A stretch of DNA of 31,718 bases, from assembly GCA_050742535.1 (NCBI GenBank), contig JBOGIQ010000025.1, positions 1 to 31,718 on the forward strand, given 5' to 3'. The notes under the pieces were generated by a model. The model saw only the letters and a program-made list of their open reading frames with translations. It ran no database searches and was not told the origin of the DNA. Source of the DNA: Gp6-AA40 sp050742535 (lineage in GTDB: Bacteria; Acidobacteriota; Vicinamibacteria; Vicinamibacterales; UBA2999). The translations under genes were made by a program, and so were the position numbers. This document shows, piece by piece, positions 1-5,356 of this stretch. Numbering within the stretch: the stretch's first letter is position 1; each line of letters begins with the position of its first letter.

Positions 1-190
1 TGGAAATGGCCGGTTTCGCTCGGGAGGCGCGGCGTCCGCGGCCCGGCACCACGATGCCCACGGCCTTGAGATAGCCGCTGATCGTTTCGCGCCGGACACC
101 CGTCGTCCGCTCGATGCGCCGCAGCGACCATCCCAATCGCCCCAGCGCCACAATCTGGTCGTGTTTGTCGTCAGCCAAGACGTTGCTCAT
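1..190 (-). CDS. istA: IS21-family transposase IstA, N-terminal fragment cut by the window edge
   Basis: The gene starts at the ATG at 190-188 on the minus strand and runs out of the window, so only about 63 N-terminal residues are visible. They begin MSNVLADDKH and contain the stretch LGRLGWSLRRIERTTGVRRE followed by TISGYLKAVGI. This is the helix-turn-helix typical of the IstA start in IS21-type transposases, where it helps bind the element ends. The DDE catalytic domain and the partner ATPase IstB would lie to the left, outside the window. The gene reads away from the toxin-antitoxin remnants to its right, so the element's end should lie somewhere right of 190. I could not identify the terminal inverted repeat. 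Family call is by recognition of the N-terminus only; whether the element is intact is unknown. Confidence 0.72.
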   Translation of the reverse strand, partial: MSNVLADDKHDQIVALGRLGWSLRRIERTTGVRRETISGYLKAVGIVVPGRGRRASRAKPAIS

Positions 191-197
191 GCCGCGT

Positions 198-214
198 AGG
201 AACGCTGCGTTCCT
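198..214. repeat. Perfect short palindrome just upstream of istA
   Basis: AGGAACGC (198-205), one base, then GCGTTCCT (207-214): a perfect 8-bp inverted repeat with a 1-nt centre, 8 nt upstream of the istA start codon. It could be an operator, a ribosome-site hairpin or part of the element's end. The sequence alone does not decide. Confidence 0.35.
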
Positions 215-222
215 CGTCGGCG

Positions 223-459
223 TCAACGCCTCGAGCCGCTGTATTCGAGCACCTGTTCAACGTGAACCGTCCCGGTCCGGCTGGAGTGGAGAACGTAGGT
301 GAAGGCCTGGCGCCCTGCGTCGGCGTCTACGGACAGCTCGGTAATGGGATCCTGAGCTGTCGGCGTCGGGTCGGCCTCGGAGAACGGGAAGACGAGCGTC
401 TTTGTCGCGGTGCGAATCTCGAAGGTTCTTGCGATTGCTACGAGTGACGGAACGAATCT
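223..459 (-). pseudogene. Possible gene remnant without a start codon
   Basis: An open frame of about 78 codons ends at the TGA at 225-223 and opens just after an in-frame TGA at 462-460. It has no ATG, GTG or TTG. The translation contains ARTFEIRTATKTLVFPF and ends with EQVLEYSGSRR, which looks like ordinary protein rather than a shadow frame. A neighbouring frame upstream also reads protein-like (GLEAEGLPVKIRSVT), so a frameshift near 450 may have split one gene. I do not recognise the family. It lies between the IS21 fragment and the HigA-like antitoxin, in a stretch otherwise empty of genes. Confidence 0.28.
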
Positions 460-517
460 TCACCGGCAGGCCCTCTGCTTCGAGTCCGCACGCGCAATTC
501 TTTCCACGCGAAGTGCG

Positions 518-841
518 CTAGCTTGCGGGGCGGAGCGACAACTCGAAGTGAAGTCCCTCTGCTCTCTGGAGATGGTGGATAACCTCAAAGAGATTGCGCG
601 CTTGAGGATTGCCACTTGGGCTGAGCATGCGCATCAGGCTCTTCGCGGGCCGCTTTGTTCGACGACTCAGCTCTTCGAACCCGATCGTCGCGTTGATGTA
701 GTCGCGAAGTATCGCCTTCCCGGTGTCGACATCCCCGGCAAGAAGGCACTCGACGCCTTCACGCAGAAGTTCCTTCCTGTACTTGCGGTCCGATCGAAGG
801 CGCGCCTGCACCGTGTCCTTGAACTCTCGCGTTAGAGCCAT
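518..841 (-). CDS. HigA/XRE-like antitoxin of a type II toxin-antitoxin pair
   Basis: A 107-aa protein starting at the ATG at 841-839, with AGGAG about 8 nt upstream. An upstream start at 901 is possible but lacks this site and would lie inside the toxin gene. The core, near residues 56-95, reads IGFEELSRRTKRPAKSLMRM followed by LSPSGNP and NLFEVIHHLQ. This is the helix-turn-helix of the small XRE-type 'addiction module antidote' family. Such proteins bind and neutralise a RelE/HigB-type ribonuclease and repress their own operon. The toxin gene lies immediately upstream on the same strand: its stop is 1 nt from this start. That toxin-first order is typical of higBA. Length and motif look intact. 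Confidence 0.75.
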   Translation of the reverse strand: MALTREFKDTVQARLRSDRKYRKELLREGVECLLAGDVDTGKAILRDYINATIGFEELSRRTKRPAKSLMRMLSPSGNPQARNLFEVIHHLQRAEGLHFELSLRPAS

Positions 842-842
842 C

Positions 843-1178
843 TCACGTCTCCTGCGTCTTGCGCTTCTTGTAATCGGCCCATCGCTCGTGCGCGTCAGCA
901 ATGTCCCTGTCCTGGCGCTTCTTCGTTCCGCCAGCGACCAAAATCACGACAGCATCGCCGTCCTTGCCGAAATAGACTCGATACCCAGGCCCGAAATCGA
1001 TCCGGTACTCAAATACGCCGGCACCCACGCCCTTGACGTTGGAGAAGTTGCCTAGCTCCAGCCGTCGAAGCGCGGTCGTTACCTTCGCGGCTGCTGCGGC
1101 ATCGAGACTCCGAAACCAAGCCGCAAACGGGCTCGATCCTGCGCGGTCGAGATACTCTCGAATCGTCGAGCTGACAAT
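843..1178 (-). CDS. RelE/HigB-type toxin, start codon unclear
   Basis: The frame reads IREYLDRAGSSPFAAWFRSL, then ALRRLELGNFSNVKGVGAG, then YRIDFGPGYRVYFGKDGDAV, and ends ADYKKRKTQET. These are the conserved blocks of the RelE-superfamily 'addiction module killer' proteins, mRNA interferases cleaving mRNA on the ribosome. Full family length (about 110 aa) requires starting near 1178, but the frame has no ATG, GTG or TTG there. It opens after a TGA at 1211-1209, and the only normal in-frame start is a GTG at 1028, which would remove the N-terminal half. Either a rare start (ATT at 1178-1176) is used, or the start was lost and the toxin is silent. The antitoxin follows after 1 nt. The start given here is a guess. 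Confidence 0.65.
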   Translation of the reverse strand: MVSSTIREYLDRAGSSPFAAWFRSLDAAAAAKVTTALRRLELGNFSNVKGVGAGVFEYRIDFGPGYRVYFGKDGDAVVILVAGGTKKRQDRDIADAHERWADYKKRKTQET

Positions 1179-1489
1179 GGTAACATATACGTTACCATAA
1201 TAGTCTGATCATGCGTGTCGACGCCATCGACACGTTCTTCCGATATGTCGACAAAATCGCAAATCATCGACATATTGGCTGAACGGAATCCATGGTGTCG
1301 GAGCGCCGCTAGGCAAAGGGCATGAGCCGCGCCGTACGCGAGATCGAACCGGCTGTCCAACGAGTTCTCTTCACGCCCCGCATCGCGCAGGTTTGCCAAG
1401 CCGGTGTGCACCAAGCCCTCGAACTCTTTCGTATCCGGGGGTTCCTTCGTTAGAGCTGCGTGACGCTCAAGCGGCGGCGGGGAGGTCAT
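1079..1489 (-). pseudogene. HEPN-domain protein, truncated at the 3' end
   Basis: The frame starts at the ATG at 1489-1487, inside the 3' end of the nucleotidyltransferase gene (23-nt overlap), which is typical of MNT-HEPN pairs. The first ~72 residues look like a HEPN protein, especially DSRFDLAYGAAHALCLAALR then HHGFRS. Beyond about 1275 the family's second half is missing, including the conserved segment with the Arg-Asn/Glu-Tyr positions. The frame instead runs through unrelated sequence into the toxin region and stops at 1079. The last ~65 residues (from about MSMICDFV) are therefore probably not original. In MNT-HEPN systems the HEPN protein is the RNase toxin; this one should be inactive. 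The break lies next to the HigBA-like module, suggesting insertion or deletion between the two systems. Confidence 0.6.
1177..1198. promoter_or_regulatory. Inverted repeat at the toxin-antitoxin start: likely operator
   Basis: ATGGTAAC (1177-1184), six bases, then GTTACCAT (1191-1198): a perfect 8-bp inverted repeat in an A+T-rich patch of otherwise GC-rich DNA. It sits at the expected 5' end of the RelE/HigB-type toxin. Antitoxins of this class usually autorepress by binding such palindromes over the promoter, so an operator is the natural reading. Not proven by sequence. Confidence 0.5.
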
Positions 1490-1973
1490 TTTCGGATCCG
1501 ATTATCCAGAGCTTAGGCTGCTCGAGCACCCGCGTCACGAATGCGTTTTCTGTCCGCGTGCGCTTCGAGAATTCTCCAGCCGTGTACACCGTCGGATTGA
1601 TCTGCCGACCCACGGTGCGCGTGATGCGCTCGAGCGCACCGAACACTTCGCCGTACGTCAGGCTGTCGCTGACGATCATCAGGTCTATGTCGCTTGACGC
1701 TTGGTCAGTCGCCTTGGCCACAGAACCGTAGACGAAGGCTGCGCGAATGGCCGACGCTATGGGCTTCAAGGCATCGCGCAGAGGCTCCGCGAGGCCGACC
1801 GTCTTGAGCACGATATTGCGTAGTTCCGGAAATAGCGGTGATGCGGCATTGGCCTGGTAGTGCTTCTGATGGCCGATGCGTCGGGACACTATCAGCCCGC
1901 TTTCCTCAAGCCGCGCGAGTTCGCGCTGGGCGGCCCCGGACCCGGTGCCTGCCTCGCGAATCAGCTCCGACAA
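1467..1973 (-). CDS. MNT-type nucleotidyltransferase with winged-helix N-terminus, 5'-eroded
   Basis: A 168-aa reading from a TTG at 1973. Residues 2-45 (ELIREAGTGSGAAQRELARL then GLIVSRRIGHQKHYQAN) are the end of a winged-helix domain. Residues 79-101 carry the nucleotidyltransferase signature G83-S84 followed by D95-I-D97 (VYGSVAKATDQASSDIDLMI), so the catalytic triad region is intact. In MNT-HEPN pairs this protein is the antitoxin, which modifies the HEPN toxin. Relatives begin roughly 20 residues earlier with another helix of the winged-helix domain. Here an in-frame TGA lies three codons upstream of the TTG, so that part is missing. With the truncated HEPN partner, this looks like a decaying module. 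Whether the TTG is used is unknown. Confidence 0.68.
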   Translation of the reverse strand: MSELIREAGTGSGAAQRELARLEESGLIVSRRIGHQKHYQANAASPLFPELRNIVLKTVGLAEPLRDALKPIASAIRAAFVYGSVAKATDQASSDIDLMIVSDSLTYGEVFGALERITRTVGRQINPTVYTAGEFSKRTRTENAFVTRVLEQPKLWIIGSENDLPAAA

Positions 1974-2108
1974 GGCGCTTCACCATCCCGGTTGCACAGT
2001 CCGGCGACCCACCGCCCCCGGACGCGCCCCATTTCGATCCCTCTCGCGATCGACCCAGGTCCATCGACGTAGGTTCCACAACAACCGCCTTCTGATCGGA
2101 GGTCGTTC

Positions 2109-2549
2109 ATGGACTGCGATCCGCGCGACTACTGTGACCCGCGCGATCCACGTGATCGTGATAACCGCGACCGGGACTTCGATGACGATGCGCTGTCACC
2201 GGGACGCGGAAGCAGCGCTCCTAGCGTCGAAGAGCATCACGACCGCGACAGGGACGATGAGCGGGCACGTGAGCCGTCGGACGCCCGTGACCGGGACGAC
2301 GACCGCTGGCTCGACCGCGATCGCGAGCCGCGCGAGCGCGACTCCGATCCGCGCGACGTGTTTACGCGCGGCCTCGACTTGCCTCGCGAGCGCGACCGGG
2401 AGATCGTCCGCGACTCCCGCGATCGCGAATACACATTGCGAGGTTCGGAGAGCCACACGTTGGCCACGGTCGGAGCCTTCCGCGTCGTCCCGACGCGGGA
2501 CACAGTCACGTCACAGTTTGGCGTTGAGCAGCGATCCGCCTCACGGTAA
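2109..2549 (+). CDS. Asp/Arg-repeat protein of integrative elements, 3'-truncated
   Basis: A 146-aa reading from an ATG with GGAGG about 7 nt upstream. The first ~110 residues are low-complexity, built from repeated D-R-D, R-D-R and P-R-D units such as PRDPRDRDNRDRDFDDD. Then comes a conserved-looking stretch, DREYTLRGSESHTLATVGAF followed by RVVP. I associate this repeat-plus-TLRGSESRTLATVGAFRVV layout with regulators carried on integrative and conjugative elements, in which a winged-helix domain follows. That domain is absent: after RVVP the frame continues for about 20 unrelated residues. Its stop codon lies inside the apparent -10 box of the tRNA-Ser promoter. The 3' end was probably replaced by tRNA-flanking sequence. 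The family link is from memory of similar proteins and is moderate. Confidence 0.55.
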   Translation: MDCDPRDYCDPRDPRDRDNRDRDFDDDALSPGRGSSAPSVEEHHDRDRDDERAREPSDARDRDDDRWLDRDREPRERDSDPRDVFTRGLDLPRERDREIVRDSRDREYTLRGSESHTLATVGAFRVVPTRDTVTSQFGVEQRSASR

Positions 2550-2552
2550 ACT
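2524..2552 (+). promoter_or_regulatory. Sigma-70-type promoter of tRNA-Ser
   Basis: TTGAGC (2524-2529), a 17-nt spacer, then TAAACT (2547-2552). This places a start about 10 nt before the mature tRNA-Ser at 2570. Spacing and box similarity fit a housekeeping promoter. The TAA of the -10 box also serves as the stop codon of the truncated upstream reading frame. Confidence 0.5.
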
Positions 2553-2569
2553 GTTGATTCCATTCGACA

Positions 2570-2659
2570 GGAGAGATGTCCGAGTGGTTGAAGGAGCACG
2601 CTTGGAAAGCGTGTGTAGGGGAAACTCTACCGTGGGTTCGAATCCCACTCTCTCCGCCA
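2570..2659 (+). tRNA. tRNA-Ser(GGA)
   Basis: A complete 90-nt class II tRNA. The acceptor stem GGAGAGA (2570-2576) pairs perfectly with TCTCTCC (2649-2655), followed by discriminator G and an encoded CCA (2657-2659). The anticodon stem CACGC/GCGTG (2597-2601, 2609-2613) encloses the loop TTGGAAA with anticodon GGA at 2604-2606, reading UCC and UCU. A long variable arm with GTAG/CTAC pairing follows, as required for a serine tRNA. The T arm GTGGG-TTCGAAT-CCCAC is perfect. It appears functional. Confidence 0.95.
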
Positions 2660-2723
2660 TCCCATCCGAAATCTCCGAAATCTCTAATGTTGTGATCGAT
2701 TTTTCGGCAGCAAATCGTGCTGG

Positions 2724-2745
2724 GCGACATTTTTGAGCGACATTT
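2724..2745. repeat. Short direct repeat beside the tRNA-Asn scar
   Basis: GCGACATTT occurs at 2724-2732 and again at 2737-2745, between tRNA-Ser and the tRNA-Asn remnant. Close direct repeats near an attachment site can be integrase arm-type sites, but with two copies this may be chance. Confidence 0.25.
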
Positions 2746-2763
2746 CGATCTTCAGAAGCGAGG

Positions 2764-2817
2764 TCCGTCCGGCTATTAACCGGAGGGTTGCCGATTCGAG
2801 TCCAGCCCGAGGAGCCA
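2764..2817 (+). pseudogene. Decayed 3' half of tRNA-Asn, probable attachment-site scar
   Basis: The sequence contains a perfect 5-bp anticodon stem TCCGG/CCGGA (2768-2772, 2780-2784) around the loop CTATTAA. Then comes a TTCGAGT T-loop (2795-2801) and the 3' acceptor strand CCGAGGA (2807-2813), discriminator G and CCA (2815-2817). That acceptor end matches the usual tRNA-Asn end. The 5' acceptor strand expected as TCCTCGG, and the D arm, are absent. The T stem (GCCGA/CCAGC) pairs at only 3 of 5 positions. The anticodon reads ATT instead of GTT. It is therefore a non-functional half-tRNA, the classical remnant left where an integrase uses a tRNA 3' end as attachment site. The 3' end of an integrase remnant lies about 140 bp away. 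Confidence 0.7.
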
Positions 2818-2954
2818 CCTTTCTCATGTAGGTCCTAAGACCCTGGTACCACTTCAGCTCTCGTTTTTGTAGAAGGCGCTCGTACGGGGTCTGGCCATCC
2901 GCGCTCCTGCCCGGCGTGATCAATCGTGATCAATTTCAACTTCAACTCGCCGCC

Positions 2955-3354
2955 GCGCGCTTGGCGCCGTCGATGTCAGCAGCGCCACGCCGCACATCGT
3001 CTGCGCGACGGTGGCAGTACCTTTAGCAACGCCGCCTCCAGGTTGATCGTCAGCGCCCACTTGGCTTGACGGTCTTCAGCGTCGGCGGTTCGACGCCGCG
3101 GGCGGGGTTGTCGGTGAGGTGGCCCCATATAACCGCGGTCCGAAGCACCGCGCTCAGCACGTGTGAATAGGGTCGACCGCCCTGGGCGCGTAGCCTGTCT
3201 GGTTGAGAGATGCGCCACGTACGCCTGGATCTCCTGTCGCGTGACGTCGCAGACTGCCGTGTCTCCGAAGCGCGGCAGGAGGTGTTTGGCGATGATGTGC
3301 CGATGGTTCTTCCGCGTCGACGGTTTGTACATCGGCAGCACCATGGCTTTCCAT
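2955..3354 (-). pseudogene. Tyrosine recombinase (phage-type integrase), frameshifted and truncated
   Basis: Reading leftward, the first frame gives MVLPMYKPSTRKNHRHIIAK then LLPRFGDTAVCDVTRQEIQA, the N-terminal core-binding domain of phage-type integrases. It then shifts frame. Around 3060-3155 another frame gives VLSAVLRTAVIWGHLTDNPA then RGVEPPTLKTVK. A third shift leads to KWALTINLEAALL and finally TMCGVALLT near 2980. The order matches one integrase, but at least two frameshifts separate the parts. Reading ends before the catalytic Arg/His/Tyr domain, so the enzyme must be dead. Its 3' end faces the tRNA-Asn scar, the normal int-att arrangement. The 5' end butts against the SIR2-like remnant. 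Coordinates are approximate. Confidence 0.72.
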
Positions 3355-3727
3355 TCAGTGATCTGGGATCAGTCGGCGCAGCAACGCGCGTTTCCAGGGA
3401 TCCATCTTTCGTTCAGCCGACAACGTAAAAACGAGTGATGCAGGCTGCGACGCGCAACCATGAATCTTGAAATAAACAGGCGCCCACGTGTCGAGGCTGG
3501 CGGCGTCATCTTCGTTTACCACAACTCGCGTGACGCGACTCCTTAAATTAAGGCTTCATCGAGACACAAGTCATAGTTGGTAGTGATGACGTGTTGGACC
3601 AGACGGTCATCGACGAGCTGCGCAATTGATGCATGGATATCGTTGAACGTGCTTGAGCTAAACCTCGTCGCCAGCATGCCACGCAAACGTTCTCTGTACG
3701 GGCAGGCTTTCTTACAAGGATCCAGCG
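3355..3727 (-). pseudogene. SIR2-like (SIR2_2-type) protein fragment, frameshifted
   Basis: Reading leftward from about 3727, one frame gives CPYRERLRGMLATRF, then IHASIAQLVDDRLVQHVI directly followed by TTNYDLCLDEALI, then a TAA at 3545-3543. The neighbouring frame takes over and gives RVTRVVVNEDDAASLDTW, PVYFKIHGCASQPASLVF and ERKMDPWKRALLRRLIPDH before a TGA at 3357-3355. TTNYD followed about 30 residues later by a P-V-x-F-K-I-H-G block is the hallmark of SIR2-like NAD-binding domains, common in antiphage proteins as NADases. A single indel near 3545-3555 would restore one frame. The N-terminal glycine-rich motif and the C-terminus are missing, so it is a non-functional internal fragment. 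Too broken to be obvious from open frames alone. Confidence 0.68.
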
Positions 3728-3964
3728 GCTGGAATCGCTCTTCTCTGGTATCGAAAACGCGGCGACAACTACATCACTGTCTGCGTGGCCGTGCCGAACT
3801 ATAAAGGCGGCGAGCCCGTCACGTTCGAAATCAGCGACGAGCGCAGCCTCGCCGGTTTCCGGCGTTACATCGCATCAGAGCGGTTCAGGCACGGTGCACC
3901 CCTCGGTGCGGACCCTTCAATGACGGTCGGCGGGCGGGACGCGTCATCCGCGCTCTCGGCGTAA
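3728..3964 (+). pseudogene. Unassigned protein fragment (C-terminal end)
   Basis: A frame ending at the TAA at 3962-3964 reads GIALLWYRKRGDNYITVCVA then VPNYKGGEPVTFEISDERSL and AGFRRYIASERF. The regular alternation of hydrophobic and polar residues looks like genuine beta-rich protein. No normal start codon is evident, and the sequence to the left is the SIR2-like fragment on the other strand, so the 5' part is missing. I do not recognise the family. It ends 10 nt before the 3' end of the TIGR03435 gene, which reads toward it. Confidence is low; it could be a chance open frame. Confidence 0.35.
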
Positions 3965-3974
3965 CCCTGACAAC

Positions 3975-4814
3975 TCAATTCGCCGTTGGTCGTTCGACAC
4001 CTTCAATCACCAGGGTAGGTCGCCCCTCACGTCGAGGCTCCAGCTTCAGCCCAAGCTGCTCTTGTACCGCGGTGAAGATCGAAGGAAGTGACGTCTGAGC
4101 CGTTGCCGGAACCGACCCCACCGACGGATTCGTGTTTGGTGCCCATTCGAGATCGACATCGAAATCACCGGCGAGCCCGGTCTGGTCCACGACGGTGCGG
4201 TCGACCAGCCCCGAGAGCTGCTGGGCGAGTCGCTGGACAGACCTCCCTCGATTCGACAGCAGGCCCGGCCCGGCCCGTTCGCCACAGCCCCGTGGAGCGG
4301 GAGGAGTTGCGGGGTCCTTCGCCGTTGCGAGGGCGGCGCATTCGCCCGGGCGCAGTCGAGGGCCGAATCCGCCAGGATTCAGTCTGACCAGGGCGTAGAT
4401 GGAAGACTCCCTTGTCGCGCGCTGCACGCGCAGGCTGAAGCGATTTTCCAGGAGCGCTCGCAGCATCGCCGCAAGCTCCGGGGACGCACCGTCGGCTGTA
4501 TTCGGGGGGATATCCATGGGCGCGACAGCGTCGACGTCGAACCGTTCCTCCATCGTCCAGGCAGGTCCCGTGATTTGGTCGCTCTCGGCGAGTCCGTACG
4601 CCATGCGAATCAGTCGCTGCACTGGGATATTCGACGCTCTGAATCGGCCACCTGGCCCCACACGTACGGTAGACGCGCCCAACCCGGTCGTCGTATTCGG
4701 TCTGACGGACGCAACTTCGAACGTCAGCGGTCGAGAAACCTGGTCCTGCACAGCGGTTGTGGCAGTGACCCAGGCCAACGCCATTAGCGCTGCGGCTGTG
4801 ATCGCGCGAAGCAT
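3975..4814 (-). CDS. TIGR03435-family secreted protein
   Basis: A 279-aa protein starting at the ATG at 4814-4812, with GGGAGG about 5 nt upstream. Residues 1-21 (MLRAITAAALMALAWVTATT) form a clear signal peptide. The mature part opens with LTFEVASVRPNTT, the hallmark F-x-VASV-[KR]-PN motif of TIGR03435. Typical later blocks follow: GGRFRASNIPVQRLIRMAYG, GPAWTMEERFDVDAVAP, MLRALLENRFSLRVQRATRE, VDRTVVDQTGLAGDFDVDLE and SIFTAVQEQLGLKLEPRR. Length fits the family (about 250-300 aa). Function is unknown; these proteins are exported and present in many copies in soil Acidobacteriota, which is the main taxonomic clue here. It appears intact and monocistronic. Its relation to the large operons on the right is probably only proximity. 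Confidence 0.88.
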   Translation of the reverse strand: MLRAITAAALMALAWVTATTAVQDQVSRPLTFEVASVRPNTTTGLGASTVRVGPGGRFRASNIPVQRLIRMAYGLAESDQITGPAWTMEERFDVDAVAPMDIPPNTADGASPELAAMLRALLENRFSLRVQRATRESSIYALVRLNPGGFGPRLRPGECAALATAKDPATPPAPRGCGERAGPGLLSNRGRSVQRLAQQLSGLVDRTVVDQTGLAGDFDVDLEWAPNTNPSVGSVPATAQTSLPSIFTAVQEQLGLKLEPRREGRPTLVIEGVERPTAN

Positions 4815-4919
4815 ATGACCTCCCTGCGGGGCGTTGTCAGCGGCTCAGGGCGCCGGACGCGACTCGCGATTCTAGCGGGCCGCTGAATGACGACGCAACG
4901 TGGGCCGCTCGCAACCTCA

Positions 4920-5168
4920 TCAGTTCTTGAATGTGAAATCCCGCAGCGTCAGCCGGTTCAGCTCGAGGCGGCGCGGCGGACGGCACCGGCTGCGCTGTCC
5001 AACACGACGATCGCCACCAGCTTGCCGGCAGGGTGGGTACAGTTCTCGGTTCAGTCGAACAGCTTACTGTAGTGGTCGTCGCTGTAAGTGACTGAAGTAA
5101 CTGTCTCGCCGCACGGTGTGACACTGCCATTGGCCACCCGCTTCAACCTGCGAGTTTGGCTTTCTTCT
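4920..5168 (-). pseudogene. Decayed fragment of an unrecognised protein
   Basis: Reading leftward from about 5168, one frame gives RRLKRVANGSVTPCGETVTS then VTYSDDHYSKLFD, an in-frame TGA, then TENCTHPAGKLVAIVVLDSA in the same frame. A neighbouring frame then supplies RLELNRLTLRDFTFKN and stops at 4922-4920. The pieces are in a sensible order for one protein C-terminus interrupted by a nonsense change and a frameshift. I do not recognise the family. It fills most of the gap between the TIGR03435 gene and the first large operon; I see nothing recognisable in 4815-4919 or 5169-5330. Confidence 0.3.
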
Positions 5169-5330
5169 GGACAACACAATTAGGTGAGGAAACGGTCGAG
5201 CTGGCTTAAGATGCACCCGCACCAAGCCGGATCGTGGCCACGCTCAGCTTCGGGTAGGGACGCCCGTGAACCGGTAAGGCCGGCGCGGGAATCCGGCGCC
5301 GCGGTCCGTCGATTGTCGAGTGAGTTCGAC

Positions 5331-5344
5331 GCGACCACGGTCGC
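5331..5344 (+). promoter_or_regulatory. Inverted repeat just before the first large-protein operon
   Basis: GCGACC (5331-5336), two bases, then GGTCGC (5339-5344): a perfect 6-bp inverted repeat, immediately upstream of the GAGG ribosome site (5347-5350) and 12 nt before the ATG at 5357. It could be an operator or a translation-modulating hairpin. No convincing -10/-35 pair is visible in 5169-5356. Confidence 0.3.
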
Positions 5345-5356
5345 ACGAGGCAACGC

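Noticed and set aside
2506..2730. Minus-strand frame with GESGIRTHGRVSPTHAFQAC
   Set aside because: It is the antisense of tRNA-Ser, a common false coding call.
2684..2923. Minus-strand frame containing RAGLESATLRL and, at its start, ADGQTPYERLLQ
   Set aside because: The RAGLESATLRL part is the well-known false peptide from reading through a tRNA 3' end in antisense. The TPYERLL part resembles transposase C-termini but is too short to support a call.
2917..2936. Tandem CGTGATCAAT-like repeat, two units
   Set aside because: Two short units without further structure; too little to call an iteron or attachment site.
5279..5303. Imperfect GC-rich inverted repeat CGGCGC/GCGCCG as a terminator
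   Set aside because: The stem is short, has no T-tract and is expected by chance in GC-rich DNA.
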